NCBI GenBank assembly: GCA_016933155.1
Contig: JAFGBM010000002.1
Coordinates: 62,001-126,000 of the forward strand
Direction: 5' to 3'
DNA from: Demequinaceae bacterium
Lineage (GTDB): Bacteria; Actinomycetota; Actinomycetes; Actinomycetales; Demequinaceae
Length of the DNA: 64,000 bases
The notes beneath the pieces are model-generated. The model was given only the letters and a program-made list of their open reading frames with translations, was not told where the DNA came from and searched no databases. Made by a program: the position numbers and the translations under genes. Numbering within the stretch: the stretch's first letter is position 1; each line of letters starts with the position of its first letter. Shown one piece after another: positions 1-8,850 of the stretch.

Positions 1-658
1 TGGATCCGCCCTTGACCCGGCACAGGGTGAAGAGCCCGACGATTCCGGCGATGAGCGTCACCCAGATCAGTCCCGAGACCAAGTGGAAGTGCCCCGGCTG
101 AAACCCGTGATGTAGACCGTGGACGGCGGCGAATCCGATGGCGCTCGCAGCCACACCGATCCTGAGCCCCCAGCGCTCCTTGAACGACTCGTGCACGAAC
201 CCTCGGAAGAACATCTCCTCGCCGATGGGGGAGAAGATCATGGACGGGATGGCGTACATCGCGAAGAGGGCCGCGGTGGAGAACCCGAGGGAGTCATCGA
301 TCGCCCAGGACCTGAGGATGCTCATGTACCAGTTGTCGGGACCGGTCCCATAGAGCCCGTACCCGATGGCGAAGATGAGGAATCCGGCGGCCGCGCCCAT
401 GAGGGGGGCCCAGAGCAGCCAGATGGGCTTCTTGACGGTCGTGATGCCGGTCCGTACCCGCCCGGCCTTCGAAAGGAACACGATCGGCACAAACCACATG
501 AGGAGGAACCCGGCCATGATCCACATGCGCATCGACTCCGGCCCGAAGAGCCCGAAGGCCCGGATGCCGGCGAGGACGACGAAGAGGACGGCGGCGACGA
601 TCCAGGCCTGCTTGGCGATTCGCGCCCAGGCGGGGCGCAGGAGGGATGACGTTTCCAC
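1..658 (-). CDS. CPBP-family intramembrane metalloprotease (CAAX protease-like), 3' end cut by window edge
   Basis: The frame runs leftward from a GTG at 658 and is still open at position 1, so 219 codons are seen and the C-terminus is missing. The GTG follows an AAGGAG Shine-Dalgarno sequence by a few bases. The product has several hydrophobic segments, the EExxxR motif GEEMFFRG (E147, E148, R152) and a second motif FAAVHGLHH (H180), the metal-binding signatures of CPBP/Abi proteases. These are integral membrane glutamate/histidine proteases. In bacteria their substrates are mostly unknown, with roles proposed in peptide maturation or self-immunity. It is divergent from ftsK. Family assignment is firm; substrate is unknown. 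Confidence 0.85.
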   Translation of the reverse strand, partial: METSSLLRPAWARIAKQAWIVAAVLFVVLAGIRAFGLFGPESMRMWIMAGFLLMWFVPIVFLSKAGRVRTGITTVKKPIWLLWAPLMGAAAGFLIFAIGYGLYGTGPDNWYMSILRSWAIDDSLGFSTAALFAMYAIPSMIFSPIGEEMFFRGFVHESFKERWGLRIGVAASAIGFAAVHGLHHGFQPGHFHLVSGLIWVTLIAGIVGLFTLCRVKGGS

Positions 659-938
659 GGGGGACTCCTTCTGTGGCCATGGGGTCGCGATCACGGTACA
701 CACCTGCGCCCAACCGTGTCTGTGGGGAATCGCCCCCACCCGACCCCGGTCTTCGGTGCCCGGGATAAGAGGAGCCCCTTCCCCCGAAAGGGGTACGTGC
801 CGGCTCATCTCGAAGGAGGTATGGGGCGTTCGGCCTCGATTCGGTACCAGGGCCCAGGCGTATCGCCCCACAGGGGGTTGCAGCGGGCGCGGGGTGCCTG
901 TCCACACGCGTCGCCGAGCCAGGGTAGCGTGGCGGATC
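659..938. other. Intergenic region between the CPBP gene and ftsK
   Basis: This 280-nt gap separates divergent genes. It holds GC-rich inverted repeats, for example CCCC-GAAA-GGGG near 790 and GTGGGG/CCCCAC near 722-737. It ends with a TAGCGT hexamer before ftsK. I recognise no RNA gene or riboswitch in it. Confidence 0.4.
925..930 (+). promoter_or_regulatory. Candidate -10 (TAGCGT) for leaderless ftsK
   Basis: TAGCGT lies 8 nt before the ftsK ATG and no Shine-Dalgarno sequence is visible. Transcription would start at or next to the start codon. The -35 is not recognisable. Confidence 0.45.
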
Positions 939-3527
939 ATGGCTCAACGCAAGCCCAACCGATCGCGGAGCGCCCCCCAGAGGTCGCGCCCCGCATCGTC
1001 GCGCACCCGCACTCGAAGGAAGAAGCGCGCCCCTTGGCCCCTCCGCGCCATCCGAGGGGTCGGCATCGGGATGTCCCGGCTCATGGGAGGGGGCGCGCGC
1101 AAGGTGGGGAATGGTGTCCGCGGTGTCGACCCCTCCGTCCGCCAGAGTGTCGCCGCATTGATGTGGCTGTTCCTCGCGGTCCTGGTCGCCGCGCGCGAGT
1201 GGTTCGGCTGGGAGAGCATGGTCGGCGACTTCGTCCATTGGCTCGTCGCCGGCACCTTTGGCATCGCGACCTACGCTCTTCCCGTTTTCCTGGCCCTCCT
1301 CGTCGTCCGGATGCTCCGCCATCCCGAAGCGGCGAGCGAGACGACCGGGATCGCCCTCGGCGTCTTCCTCATGGTGTGGGCGTGGTCCGGCATCGTTCAC
1401 ATCGCGCTCGGCCAGCCCAACCCCGACGACGGGCTCGAGGGCGTCCAGGAGGCGGGCGGCATCCTGGGATTCATCATCGGCGGGGGAATGTCCCGGCTCG
1501 TCACCTCCCCCTTCGCCATCGTCTTCCTCTCCCTCATCATCCTCTCGGGGCTGCTGGTCGCCACCCGCACCCCCGTCCGGGAGGTCTGGCCGCGCTTCAG
1601 GGGGCTATTCGCACACGACACGCCCGAGGGTGAGTTCGACCTGCCGGAGCACAAGACCCTCGAGACCCGGCGCCGATGGCTCGGCCGAGGGCGTGACGAC
1701 CCGCGTCACGGGAAGGGGGCCAAACTCAAGGAGTACTCCGGGGACGAGGCCTTCGCCGGGGCCAGTTTGCGCGACGAGTTCGACGGGATCGTCTACCCGG
1801 ACGGAGCTCCAGAGCTCGACGACGGACAGGACGACGGGACGAGTCTGGCCCGGTCCAGCCTCTTCCCCGAATTGGAGGGAGCGGGCTTGGCCGGGGGAGT
1901 CGCCCAACGCGTCGTCAAGCCCGGCAACGATCCCGACGCCACCGAGGTGCTTCCCGTTGCGGATGGAGGTCCCGACACCCAGCCGGACGCCCCTGCCGGG
2001 CCCTACCTCCTCCCGAGCCTCGACCTCCTCAAGAAGGGCACCCCGCACAAGTCCGCCTCTCCGGCGAACGACAAGGTCGTCACCGCCCTCGCCGACGTCT
2101 TCAAGCAGTTCGACGTGGAGGCCAAGGTCACGGGATTCACCCGGGGCCCGACCGTCACGCGGTACGAAGTGGAACTGGCCTCCGGCGTCAAGGTGGAGAA
2201 GATCACCCAACTGACCAAGAACATCGCCTACGCCGTCGCCAGCTCGGAGATCCGCATCCTCTCCCCGATCCCGGGAAAGCGCGCGATCGGCATCGAGATC
2301 CCCAACTCCGACAGAGAGACCGTCGCACTCGGGGACGTCTTCCGTTCCCCGGCAGCTCGCAAGGCCGACCATCCCCTGACCGTCGGGGTGGGCAAGGACG
2401 TCGAGGGCGGGTACGTCTTGGCCAACCTCGCCAAGATGCCCCATCTGCTGGTCGCCGGGGCCACGGGTTCGGGGAAGTCGTCGTTCATCAACGCCATGAT
2501 CGTCTCCATCCTCATGCGCGCCACGCCGACCGAGGTCCGCCTTGTCCTCATCGACCCCAAGCGCATTGAGCTCCAGGCCTACGAGGGCATCCCCCACCTC
2601 ATCACCCCGATCATCACCGATCCGAAGAAGGCATCCCAGGCCCTCGACTGGGTCGTCAAGGAGATGGAACTCAGGTACGAGGAGCTTTCCAAGTACGGAT
2701 TCAAGCACATTGACGACTTCAACAAGGCCATCCGGAGCGGCCAGGTCGCGGCCCCTCAGGGCGAGAAGGCCCTCACGACCCGGCCCTACCTCCTCGTCAT
2801 CGTCGACGAACTCGCCGACCTCATGATCGTCGCACCCCGGGAGGTCGACGACGCCATCCAGCGCATCACCCAACTGGCGCGTGCGGCCGGGATCCATCTG
2901 GTCCTCGCCACCCAGCGGCCGTCCGTCGACATCATTACCGGGACCATCAAGGCCAACGTTCCCTCACGCCTGGCCTTCGAGACGGCGTCCCTCGCGGACT
3001 CCCGCGTCGTCCTCGACCAGCCCGGGGCCGAGAAGCTCGTCGGACAGGGGGACGCACTATTCGTGCCCATGGGGGAGTCCCGGGCGATCCGGGTCCAGGG
3101 TTCGTGGGTCGGCGAGTCCGAGATCCACGCCGTCGTGGAGCACGTCCGGGCCCAGGGAGGTCCCGTATACCGGCAGGGGGTTTTTGACGAGACGAAGGGC
3201 CGTGCCCAGACGCAGGAGATCGGCGACGACCTCGACGAGGTCCTCAAGGCCGCCCGGCTGGTCATCACGACCCAGCTCGGCTCCACCTCGATGCTCCAGA
3301 GGAAGCTCCGGGTGGGGTTCGCCAAGGCGGGAAGGCTGATGGACATCCTCGAAACCCGAGGGATCGTGGGCCCGTCCGTCGGCTCGAAGCCTCGAGAGGT
3401 TCTCATTCCGGCCGACCGCTTGGCCTCCACTCTCGCTATCCTCGGAGGAGAGGCGGCCTTGCCTCACCACGAAGGAGGGGCGCCGCTCGAGGGAGATGCG
3501 GCATGGGCGGACTCACCGGGGTCATAG
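939..3527 (+). CDS. ftsK: DNA translocase FtsK/SpoIIIE
   Basis: FtsK pumps chromosomal DNA through the closing septum and aligns dif sites. The 862-residue product has a basic N-terminus, about four membrane segments around residues 65-220, an acidic linker, and a motor domain with Walker A GATGSGKS (507-514) and Walker B LLVIVDE (618-624). It also has the ATQRPSVDIITGTIKANVP motif and a C-terminal winged-helix gamma domain (about 785-850). The ATG at 939 was chosen because the hydrophobic region begins soon after it and a TAGCGT hexamer sits just upstream; the frame is open further upstream but without domain content. The next gene starts inside its last 25 nt. Confidence 0.96.
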   Translation: MAQRKPNRSRSAPQRSRPASSRTRTRRKKRAPWPLRAIRGVGIGMSRLMGGGARKVGNGVRGVDPSVRQSVAALMWLFLAVLVAAREWFGWESMVGDFVHWLVAGTFGIATYALPVFLALLVVRMLRHPEAASETTGIALGVFLMVWAWSGIVHIALGQPNPDDGLEGVQEAGGILGFIIGGGMSRLVTSPFAIVFLSLIILSGLLVATRTPVREVWPRFRGLFAHDTPEGEFDLPEHKTLETRRRWLGRGRDDPRHGKGAKLKEYSGDEAFAGASLRDEFDGIVYPDGAPELDDGQDDGTSLARSSLFPELEGAGLAGGVAQRVVKPGNDPDATEVLPVADGGPDTQPDAPAGPYLLPSLDLLKKGTPHKSASPANDKVVTALADVFKQFDVEAKVTGFTRGPTVTRYEVELASGVKVEKITQLTKNIAYAVASSEIRILSPIPGKRAIGIEIPNSDRETVALGDVFRSPAARKADHPLTVGVGKDVEGGYVLANLAKMPHLLVAGATGSGKSSFINAMIVSILMRATPTEVRLVLIDPKRIELQAYEGIPHLITPIITDPKKASQALDWVVKEMELRYEELSKYGFKHIDDFNKAIRSGQVAAPQGEKALTTRPYLLVIVDELADLMIVAPREVDDAIQRITQLARAAGIHLVLATQRPSVDIITGTIKANVPSRLAFETASLADSRVVLDQPGAEKLVGQGDALFVPMGESRAIRVQGSWVGESEIHAVVEHVRAQGGPVYRQGVFDETKGRAQTQEIGDDLDEVLKAARLVITTQLGSTSMLQRKLRVGFAKAGRLMDILETRGIVGPSVGSKPREVLIPADRLASTLAILGGEAALPHHEGGAPLEGDAAWADSPGS

Positions 3528-5752
3528 ACACCCCCGCGTTCCTCATCGTCGCGAGCATCCTTCTCCTCCTCATGGCTGTTATCGGGCTGGTCTCCGTGTC
3601 TGGAGCGACCAAGGCCAGGGCAGCCAAGGCCGAGGCCGTCGCACGGGAGGGGGCCGTACGCGAGCAGATGACGGGGCTGTTCGAGATGCTCCGCGAGGGC
3701 GTGGTCGTCACGGCACCCACGGGGGAGATCCTCATGATGTCGGATTCGGCGGCGAGCATCCTCGCGGTCGAGAAGGACGATGTCCTCGGCCGACCCATTG
3801 CGCGACTGCCCCTTCGGGTCATCAATCCCCTCATGCATCCGGTCAACCTCCAGGAGGTCTTCTCGGCCCGGTATGGCGACTCGGACGAGGCTCGGATCAT
3901 CGGGGTTCCGGGACGGCGTGGCGCGGACGACGTCCGCTGGATCCAAGTGACCCCGCGCGAGATCGGCAAACAGATCGGGGACCCGGTCAACGTCTCGATC
4001 CTCGTCGACTCGACGGGGACGAAGGAGGCCTCGGACGCGTCCCACCGGACGGACGCCCTCTTCAGGAGGGCGGTCGAGAGCGCTCCCATCGGTCTCGCCC
4101 TCGTCGACCTCGAATGGAGGCTGATGGAGGTCAACCGGACCTTCGCGGCCATCCTCGGGACGACGGTGGCCTCCCTCAGGGGGGCGCCCCTCGCATCGAT
4201 CTCCCACCGGGAGGACGTGGGCAAGGAAGGCCCCCAGACTCAGGATCTCTACGACGGGAAGATCAGCCGGTTCTCGGTGGAGAAGCGGTTCGTCAAGGCC
4301 GACGGGGGGACGGTCTGGGCGGTGCTCGACGTGGGGCTGGTGCGTCATCCCGGGGGTGCGCCGGATCACTACATCGTCCACCTGAGGGAGACGAACGAGG
4401 AGCGCATCCGCAAGGAGAATCTTGAGCACAGGGCCGAACGCGATCCCCTGACCCAACTCGCCAACCGCACCCTGTTCTACGAGGAACTCCGCAAGGCCAT
4501 CGCCTCCCCCAGTGCGGTGGGGAAGGTCGCCGTGCTCGCCGTCGACCTCGATGGATTCAAGGGCCTCAACGACCGCTTCGGGCATGCGATGGGGGATCTC
4601 GCCCTCCTTCACCTGGCGGGGGTGCTGCGACAGTCCGTCGGGTCGAAGGGGACGGTCGCCCGGCTCGGGGGGGACGAGTTCGCCATCATCCTCCTCGGCC
4701 CCAGCGTGGGACGCTCCGGATTCGACACCGCGACCGTCATCCACGAGAAGCTCAGGGAACCCGTCCAGATCAAGCGGCATCGCATCATCCTCCACGCATC
4801 GATCGGCATCGCCGTCGCCGACGTCGACACCCTCGCCAACGGAGAAATGGGGCTGGTCGAGGCTGCCGACGCCGCGATGTATCGGGCGAAGGGCGCGGGG
4901 AAGAGCAGGACGGAACTCTTCGTCCCCTCCATGCGATCGGGTGACGATGCCCACGGGGCCCTGAACGCCGAGCTCGCCCGCGCTGTCGAAGCCGGTGATC
5001 TCGTCCTCCACTACCAGCCGATCCTTGAACTCGAGAGCCGGACGGTCGTGGGATACGAGGCCCTCGTCCGCTGGCAGCACCCCACCCGAGGGGTCCTCCT
5101 TCCCGGCACCTTCCTTCCCGCCATGGACGACCGGGCCCTGAGCATCGCCCTCGGGAGCCTGCTCGTCGACCAGGCGGCCGCGTTTCTGGCCGCCAACAAG
5201 GAGGCGCCCATCTGGGTGTCGCTCAACGTCTCGGCCGACCAACTGGGGGACTCGGCCTTCGCGGACCGGGTTCTGACGAGCATCGCCCGGCACCACCTCT
5301 CCCCCCAGAGGATCGTCGTCGAACTGACCGAGGCCTCGCTCGTCTCGCCCAACACCCGAATCCGCCACGAGCTCACCGAACTCAGGAACGCAGGCGTCCC
5401 CATCCTGTTGGACGATTTCGGCACGGGGGTTTCCCCGCTTTCGTACCTCCGAGACCTTCCGGTATCGGGGGTCAAGCTCGACATGTCCTTCACGGCCGGG
5501 ATTCCCGAGGACCCGGCGGGGGCCAGGGTGTCGCGGGCGCTCGGGGCGCTCGCGAGGGAGTTGGGGCTGGCGACGATCGCCGAGGGAATCGAGACGGAGT
5601 CCCAGGCGGAGTTCCTGATGTCCTGTGGATGGAGGTATGGGCAGGGTTGGCTCTTCGGCGTCGCCCAGCCGGGGCACTGCGTGCGGGACCCCTCGATCAC
5701 CTACACGGAGAGTTACATCGAACCCCAGCCGAACCTGGACGAGGAGGGCTGA
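3503..5752 (+). CDS. PAS-GGDEF-EAL cyclic-di-GMP enzyme, membrane-anchored
   Basis: The 749-residue protein has one N-terminal membrane helix (about 10-33) and two PAS-like regions (about 55-160 and 185-305). These are followed by a diguanylate cyclase domain with an intact GGDEF (389-393) and a phosphodiesterase domain with EAL (519-521), ELTE, DDFGTG and a final QGWLFG. Both catalytic signatures look complete, so it could make or degrade c-di-GMP; no RxxD inhibitory site is seen before GGDEF. The ATG at 3503 follows a GAGGGAG sequence and lies 25 nt inside ftsK, which suggests co-transcription and possibly translational coupling with the division translocase. The signal sensed by the PAS domains is unknown. 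Confidence 0.92.
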   Translation: MGGLTGVIDTPAFLIVASILLLLMAVIGLVSVSGATKARAAKAEAVAREGAVREQMTGLFEMLREGVVVTAPTGEILMMSDSAASILAVEKDDVLGRPIARLPLRVINPLMHPVNLQEVFSARYGDSDEARIIGVPGRRGADDVRWIQVTPREIGKQIGDPVNVSILVDSTGTKEASDASHRTDALFRRAVESAPIGLALVDLEWRLMEVNRTFAAILGTTVASLRGAPLASISHREDVGKEGPQTQDLYDGKISRFSVEKRFVKADGGTVWAVLDVGLVRHPGGAPDHYIVHLRETNEERIRKENLEHRAERDPLTQLANRTLFYEELRKAIASPSAVGKVAVLAVDLDGFKGLNDRFGHAMGDLALLHLAGVLRQSVGSKGTVARLGGDEFAIILLGPSVGRSGFDTATVIHEKLREPVQIKRHRIILHASIGIAVADVDTLANGEMGLVEAADAAMYRAKGAGKSRTELFVPSMRSGDDAHGALNAELARAVEAGDLVLHYQPILELESRTVVGYEALVRWQHPTRGVLLPGTFLPAMDDRALSIALGSLLVDQAAAFLAANKEAPIWVSLNVSADQLGDSAFADRVLTSIARHHLSPQRIVVELTEASLVSPNTRIRHELTELRNAGVPILLDDFGTGVSPLSYLRDLPVSGVKLDMSFTAGIPEDPAGARVSRALGALARELGLATIAEGIETESQAEFLMSCGWRYGQGWLFGVAQPGHCVRDPSITYTESYIEPQPNLDEEG

Positions 5753-5758
5753 CAGCCC

Positions 5759-7090
5759 CTACTGTTCCGGCTCCCAGGGCTTCCGCCGGATCCAGTACGC
5801 ATTGTCGGCGAGTGGTCCTGGTGGAAGGAGGCGCTCGGGGGCGGCGGATCCGACGGCGTTCTCCACCCGCTCGTGCCGGGCCGCCACCTCCGCCGAGGAG
5901 AGTGTTCCCGCCCCGTTGGGAATCTCGCTCAACACGTACATGGTGTGACGATTGCGGCGATCGACGGTGACGGCGGACCATTCGACCCCAGTCTCCACCG
6001 TGCCGTCGACTTCGACCGTGAAGGTGGCGGTGAGGAGGACGCCGTTTGTCGTCGCGGCAGGGAGGCCGAAGGCGGTGTCCTGGTTGGAGATGTAGTTCCC
6101 GAGGCCGTAGGCGACCCACATGCCGTCCCCGTTCGGCCCCCCGGACAGGAGGGTGATCGGCTGCGGGACGTGGGCGTGATGCCCGATGTAGAGATCGACA
6201 AGGCCGGAGTCGGCGATCTTCTTGGCGAGGGAAGCTTGGGCCTTGGTCGGGGCCGTGACGTATTCCGAGCAGCAATGGATCGAGGCGATGACGACATCGG
6301 CGCCGGCGTCGCGGGCCGCTTGGGCCGCATTCAGGACGGGCGAGGCATCCACCGCATTCATGTCCAGGGTGTTGACGGACCAGGGTTTGCCGGAGGGCTT
6401 GGGGATGCCGTTGGTTCCGTAGCTGTAGGCGATGTGCGCCACCGTGATCGTCCGCTTTCCCTCGCGCACGCGGTAGTACTGGGCCGATGCCGCCTCCTCG
6501 GCGGTCCTGGCTGTTCCCACCGCCCCCAGCCGCACATCGTCGAAGGCATCGAGGGTTGTGACGATTCCGGCCCATCCCCGGTCGACCGCGTGGTTGCTGG
6601 CCGTCGAGCAGCCGTCCCACCCCGCCTCGTCGAGGGATGCGACGAGTTCTCGAGGGGCGCCGAACTTGGGGTATCCGCTCGGTTCCGTTCCGGCCGGAGC
6701 GACGGGGGTCTCCATGTTGCAGAAGGCCAGGTCAGCCCCGGAGATCCAGGGATCGAGGTTCTCCCACAGCGGCCCGAAATCGATGGTTCCGCCGCTGGTG
6801 GCGGAGTTGACGACGGATTCATGGGCGATGACGTCCCCCCCTGCGATGAGAGTGAAGGAGACGGGGCCTTCGGGCTCGGGAGAGGGTGTGATGACGGGAG
6901 TGACGACGGGAGAGGGGGACGGGGAGGGGGATGGCTCGGGAGGGGCGGGCGGGTCCGAGAAAGCCGCGTGTGCGGCGAATCCGATGCTCACGGCGACCAC
7001 GGCGACACCCACCGTTTCGAGGGCGACACGGACCGCCAGCGGAAGCGATCGACGGGAATCGCGCTCATCATCTGGGGCTGGCCTGGCCAT
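5759..7090 (-). CDS. CapA-family (PGA_cap) metallophosphatase-fold protein, exported
   Basis: The 443-residue product has one N-terminal hydrophobic segment (about 17-45), then a Pro/Ser-rich linker rich in PSPSPS, then a CapA domain. The domain shows AGGDVIAHE, NMETP, SNHAVDRG and GHHAHVPQP, the conserved blocks of the CapA/PgsA poly-gamma-glutamate family, which adopts a calcineurin-like fold. The helix and linker suggest anchoring on the outer face of the membrane. No capB/capC partners are nearby, so a polyglutamate capsule is not implied; actinobacterial paralogues are mostly uncharacterised. It ends 6 nt from the convergent GGDEF-EAL gene and is divergent from pgsA. The ATG at 7090 has a TAATGT hexamer 6 nt upstream and no Shine-Dalgarno sequence. 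Confidence 0.88.
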   Translation of the reverse strand: MARPAPDDERDSRRSLPLAVRVALETVGVAVVAVSIGFAAHAAFSDPPAPPEPSPSPSPSPVVTPVITPSPEPEGPVSFTLIAGGDVIAHESVVNSATSGGTIDFGPLWENLDPWISGADLAFCNMETPVAPAGTEPSGYPKFGAPRELVASLDEAGWDGCSTASNHAVDRGWAGIVTTLDAFDDVRLGAVGTARTAEEAASAQYYRVREGKRTITVAHIAYSYGTNGIPKPSGKPWSVNTLDMNAVDASPVLNAAQAARDAGADVVIASIHCCSEYVTAPTKAQASLAKKIADSGLVDLYIGHHAHVPQPITLLSGGPNGDGMWVAYGLGNYISNQDTAFGLPAATTNGVLLTATFTVEVDGTVETGVEWSAVTVDRRNRHTMYVLSEIPNGAGTLSSAEVAARHERVENAVGSAAPERLLPPGPLADNAYWIRRKPWEPEQ

Positions 7091-7096
7091 GGGGGA

Positions 7097-7102
7097 ACAT
7101 TA
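7097..7102 (-). promoter_or_regulatory. Candidate -10 (TAATGT) for leaderless capA-like gene
   Basis: On the minus strand TAATGT is followed by TCCCCC and the ATG at 7090, which predicts a transcript starting at about the start codon. It lies back to back with the pgsA -10, only 6 bp away. Confidence 0.5.
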
Positions 7103-7108
7103 CCCCAC

Positions 7109-7114
7109 TAGTGT
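7109..7114 (+). promoter_or_regulatory. Candidate -10 (TAGTGT) for leaderless pgsA
   Basis: TAGTGT is followed by TGACCC and the GTG at 7121. No Shine-Dalgarno sequence is present. The matching -35 would fall on the start codon of the divergent capA-like gene. Confidence 0.5.
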
Positions 7115-7120
7115 TGACCC

Positions 7121-7690
7121 GTGACCATGCTCGTGCCGAACCTCCTGACCGGTTTGCGTCTGACGGCCATGCCGATCGTCGTTTGGCTGATCCTTGGCGA
7201 CAACGGCACGAATGGGCAGGGGCGATGGTGGGCCCTTTTCGTCTTCCTCGTGGCGGCGGCGACGGATTTCCTCGACGGGCACCTGGCCCGACGCTGGCAG
7301 GTCGTGACGTCGTTCGGCAAACTCGCGGACCCCATCGCCGACAAGGTCCTGGTCTTGGCCGTTCTCGCCTCCCTGTGCATCGTCGACGACGTCCCTTGGT
7401 GGCCGCTGGTCGTCCTCGTCCTGCGTGAGATCGCCGTCACCTTGGGGAGGCTCGGGGTCGCGAGAAGGCTCGTCATCCCGGCTTCCAGGGGTGGGAAACT
7501 CAAGACGGCGCTGCAGGTCGCAACTATCGCTTTCTACCTGTGGCCCCCTTCGCCCGCCTGGCTGGACCGGGCGGCGTGGTGGTGCCTCGTCGCCGCCGTC
7601 CTCGTCGCCGTCCTCAGCGGCATCGACTACATGGGCCGCATCGTCGCCGCCCGCCGCCTCGGAGAAGGTCCAGCCGACGGAAAGCGCTGA
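7121..7690 (+). CDS. pgsA: CDP-diacylglycerol--glycerol-3-phosphate 3-phosphatidyltransferase-like enzyme
   Basis: This is a CDP-alcohol phosphatidyltransferase of 189 residues with about five membrane helices. The full signature D-x2-D-G-x2-A-R-x8-G-x3-D-x3-D is present in DFLDGHLARRW...GKLADPIAD (about 48-73), including all metal- and CDP-binding aspartates. PgsA makes phosphatidylglycerol phosphate, the first committed step to phosphatidylglycerol and cardiolipin. In actinobacteria the family also includes phosphatidylinositol-phosphate synthases, but the position before cinA/clgR/recA fits the pgsA annotation. The start may be GTG 7121 or ATG 7127; 7121 is favoured by the TAGTGT hexamer 6 nt upstream. 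The stop is 1 nt before pncC. Confidence 0.9.
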   Translation: MTMLVPNLLTGLRLTAMPIVVWLILGDNGTNGQGRWWALFVFLVAAATDFLDGHLARRWQVVTSFGKLADPIADKVLVLAVLASLCIVDDVPWWPLVVLVLREIAVTLGRLGVARRLVIPASRGGKLKTALQVATIAFYLWPPSPAWLDRAAWWCLVAAVLVAVLSGIDYMGRIVAARRLGEGPADGKR

Positions 7691-7691
7691 C

Positions 7692-8189
7692 ATGGATCCC
7701 CATGCCGAGAAGGCGGTTTTGGCGGCCCGAGCGGCGCGCCTGACGATCGCAACGGCCGAGTCGCTCACGGGTGGCCTCGTCGCGGCGGCCCTGACGAGTG
7801 TGCCGGGGTCCTCGGAGGTCTTCCTGGGAGGGGTGGTCGCATACGACACCAGGGTGAAGGTCGGGATGCTTGGCGTCGATGAGCGGCTGTTCCGGGAGAG
7901 GGGTCCCGTCAGCGAGGAAGTCGCGCTGGAGATGGCGGAGGGGGTCAGGGCGACCCTCGGCTCGGACGTGGCCGTTGCGACGACCGGCGTCGCGGGCCCG
8001 GAGTCGCATGGGGGGCGGCCTCCGGGGACGGTCTGCGTCGCCGCGGTCGGACGGGGAAGGAAGGTGTCGACGACCCTTGCTGTGCAAGGGGATAGGGCGG
8101 CCGTCAGGCGTGAAGCGGTTGCGGGCGCGATTGTGGCGTTGGTAACGATCTTGCAACCCGAGCCCTCCGGGGGAACATCGGTGGAGTAG
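7692..8189 (+). CDS. pncC: CinA C-terminal domain protein (nicotinamide-nucleotide amidase PncC)
   Basis: The 165-residue protein consists only of the CinA C-terminal domain. [11 protein letters not shown] near the N-terminus, [11 protein letters not shown], and [19 protein letters not shown] are the hallmark blocks. Known family members deamidate nicotinamide mononucleotide to nicotinate mononucleotide in pyridine nucleotide salvage. The N-terminal molybdopterin-like half found in full-length CinA is absent, which is common for PncC forms. It starts 1 nt after pgsA, so it is probably in the same operon, and it precedes the XRE regulator gene. Confidence 0.9.
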   Translation: MDPHAEKAVLAARAARLTIATAESLTGGLVAAALTSVPGSSEVFLGGVVAYDTRVKVGMLGVDERLFRERGPVSEEVALEMAEGVRATLGSDVAVATTGVAGPESHGGRPPGTVCVAAVGRGRKVSTTLAVQGDRAAVRREAVAGAIVALVTILQPEPSGGTSVE

Positions 8190-8242
8190 TGTGCGTTGTG
8201 TCGGATGTGGAACCGATAACTGGCACACGGAAGGGGAGGCGC

Positions 8243-8578
8243 ATGCCGATCCTGCGATACGAGTTGGGGGACGTCCTTCGCGACGCCCGCCTCGCGCAGA
8301 GCAAGACCCTGCGCGACGTGTCCTCGGTCGCCCGCGTGTCGCTCGGCTACCTCTCCGAGGTCGAACGGGGCCAGAAGGAGGCGTCGTCCGAACTGCTGGC
8401 CTCCATCTGCGAGGCGCTCGACATCCCGATGTCGGAGATTCTCCGGGAGGTCTCCGACCGGTTCTCCCTCGCCGAGGCGGCCGCTCTCGTGGACGCCGTT
8501 CCAGCGGTTCCCGACACCGTGCCGGAGTGGATGGCGACTCACCGACGCCCGCCCTTTGTCGATTCCCCAACGCTGTAG
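8243..8578 (+). CDS. XRE-family transcriptional regulator, ClgR-like
   Basis: The 111-residue protein has an N-terminal helix-turn-helix of the Cro/C1 type (about 7-62, core [26 protein letters not shown]). In Streptomyces, Mycobacterium and Corynebacterium the homologue in this place is ClgR, an activator of clp protease genes and other stress genes. The ClgR name therefore rests on helix sequence and synteny (after cinA, before recA). The ATG at 8243 is preceded by AAGGGGAGG, which decides the start over an upstream GTG that overlaps pncC. The C-terminal tail is short and shows no recognisable degradation signal. Confidence 0.85.
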   Translation: MPILRYELGDVLRDARLAQSKTLRDVSSVARVSLGYLSEVERGQKEASSELLASICEALDIPMSEILREVSDRFSLAEAAALVDAVPAVPDTVPEWMATHRRPPFVDSPTL

Positions 8579-8812
8579 ATGCTCCTGAGCGACTTCTGGG
8601 CCCTTCTCGACGACGTTTTCGGGTCGGCGTATGCCCGAACCCTGGCGAGGGAGCATCACTTGACGGTCCTGGACGACAGGACGGTCATCCAGGCACTGGA
8701 CGAGGGTGTCGCGCCCAGGGATGTCTGGCATGCCCTCTGTGACGAAATGGACGTTCCGGAGGCGGCGAGGGACGGCGGGGACCGTACCCGCCTCATCCCC
8801 CCGGCCCGATAG
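8579..8812 (+). CDS. DUF3046 family protein
   Basis: This small protein of 77 residues belongs to DUF3046, a family found in actinobacteria directly upstream of recA. The conserved core is visible: an F-W/H-x-L start, FGSAYARTLAREHHL, then IQALDEGVAPRDVWHALCDEMDVP. Function is unknown. The ATG follows the stop codon of the regulator immediately, so the two are probably co-transcribed. A recA promoter with a LexA box lies in the gap after it. Family identity is from the recognisable motif and the gene order. Confidence 0.85.
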   Translation: MLLSDFWALLDDVFGSAYARTLAREHHLTVLDDRTVIQALDEGVAPRDVWHALCDEMDVPEAARDGGDRTRLIPPAR

Positions 8813-8850
8813 GGAGCCGGGCGACACGCCGGATGCCCGCTATCGCCATT

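Noticed and set aside
119-649. Plus-strand open frame of 176 codons opposite the CPBP gene
   Set aside because: Its translation is low-complexity (Gly, Glu, Asp, Pro, Arg) as expected for the complement of a high-GC gene, while the minus strand carries clear protease motifs.
659-938. Possible structured RNA (SRP RNA, tmRNA or riboswitch) in the gap before ftsK
   Set aside because: The hairpins are GC-rich but none of the conserved sequences of these RNAs could be found on either strand.
5759-7690. Capsule (poly-gamma-glutamate) locus suggested by capA next to a pgsA gene
   Set aside because: This pgsA is the phospholipid enzyme, not the capsule PgsA, and no capB/capC-type genes are present.
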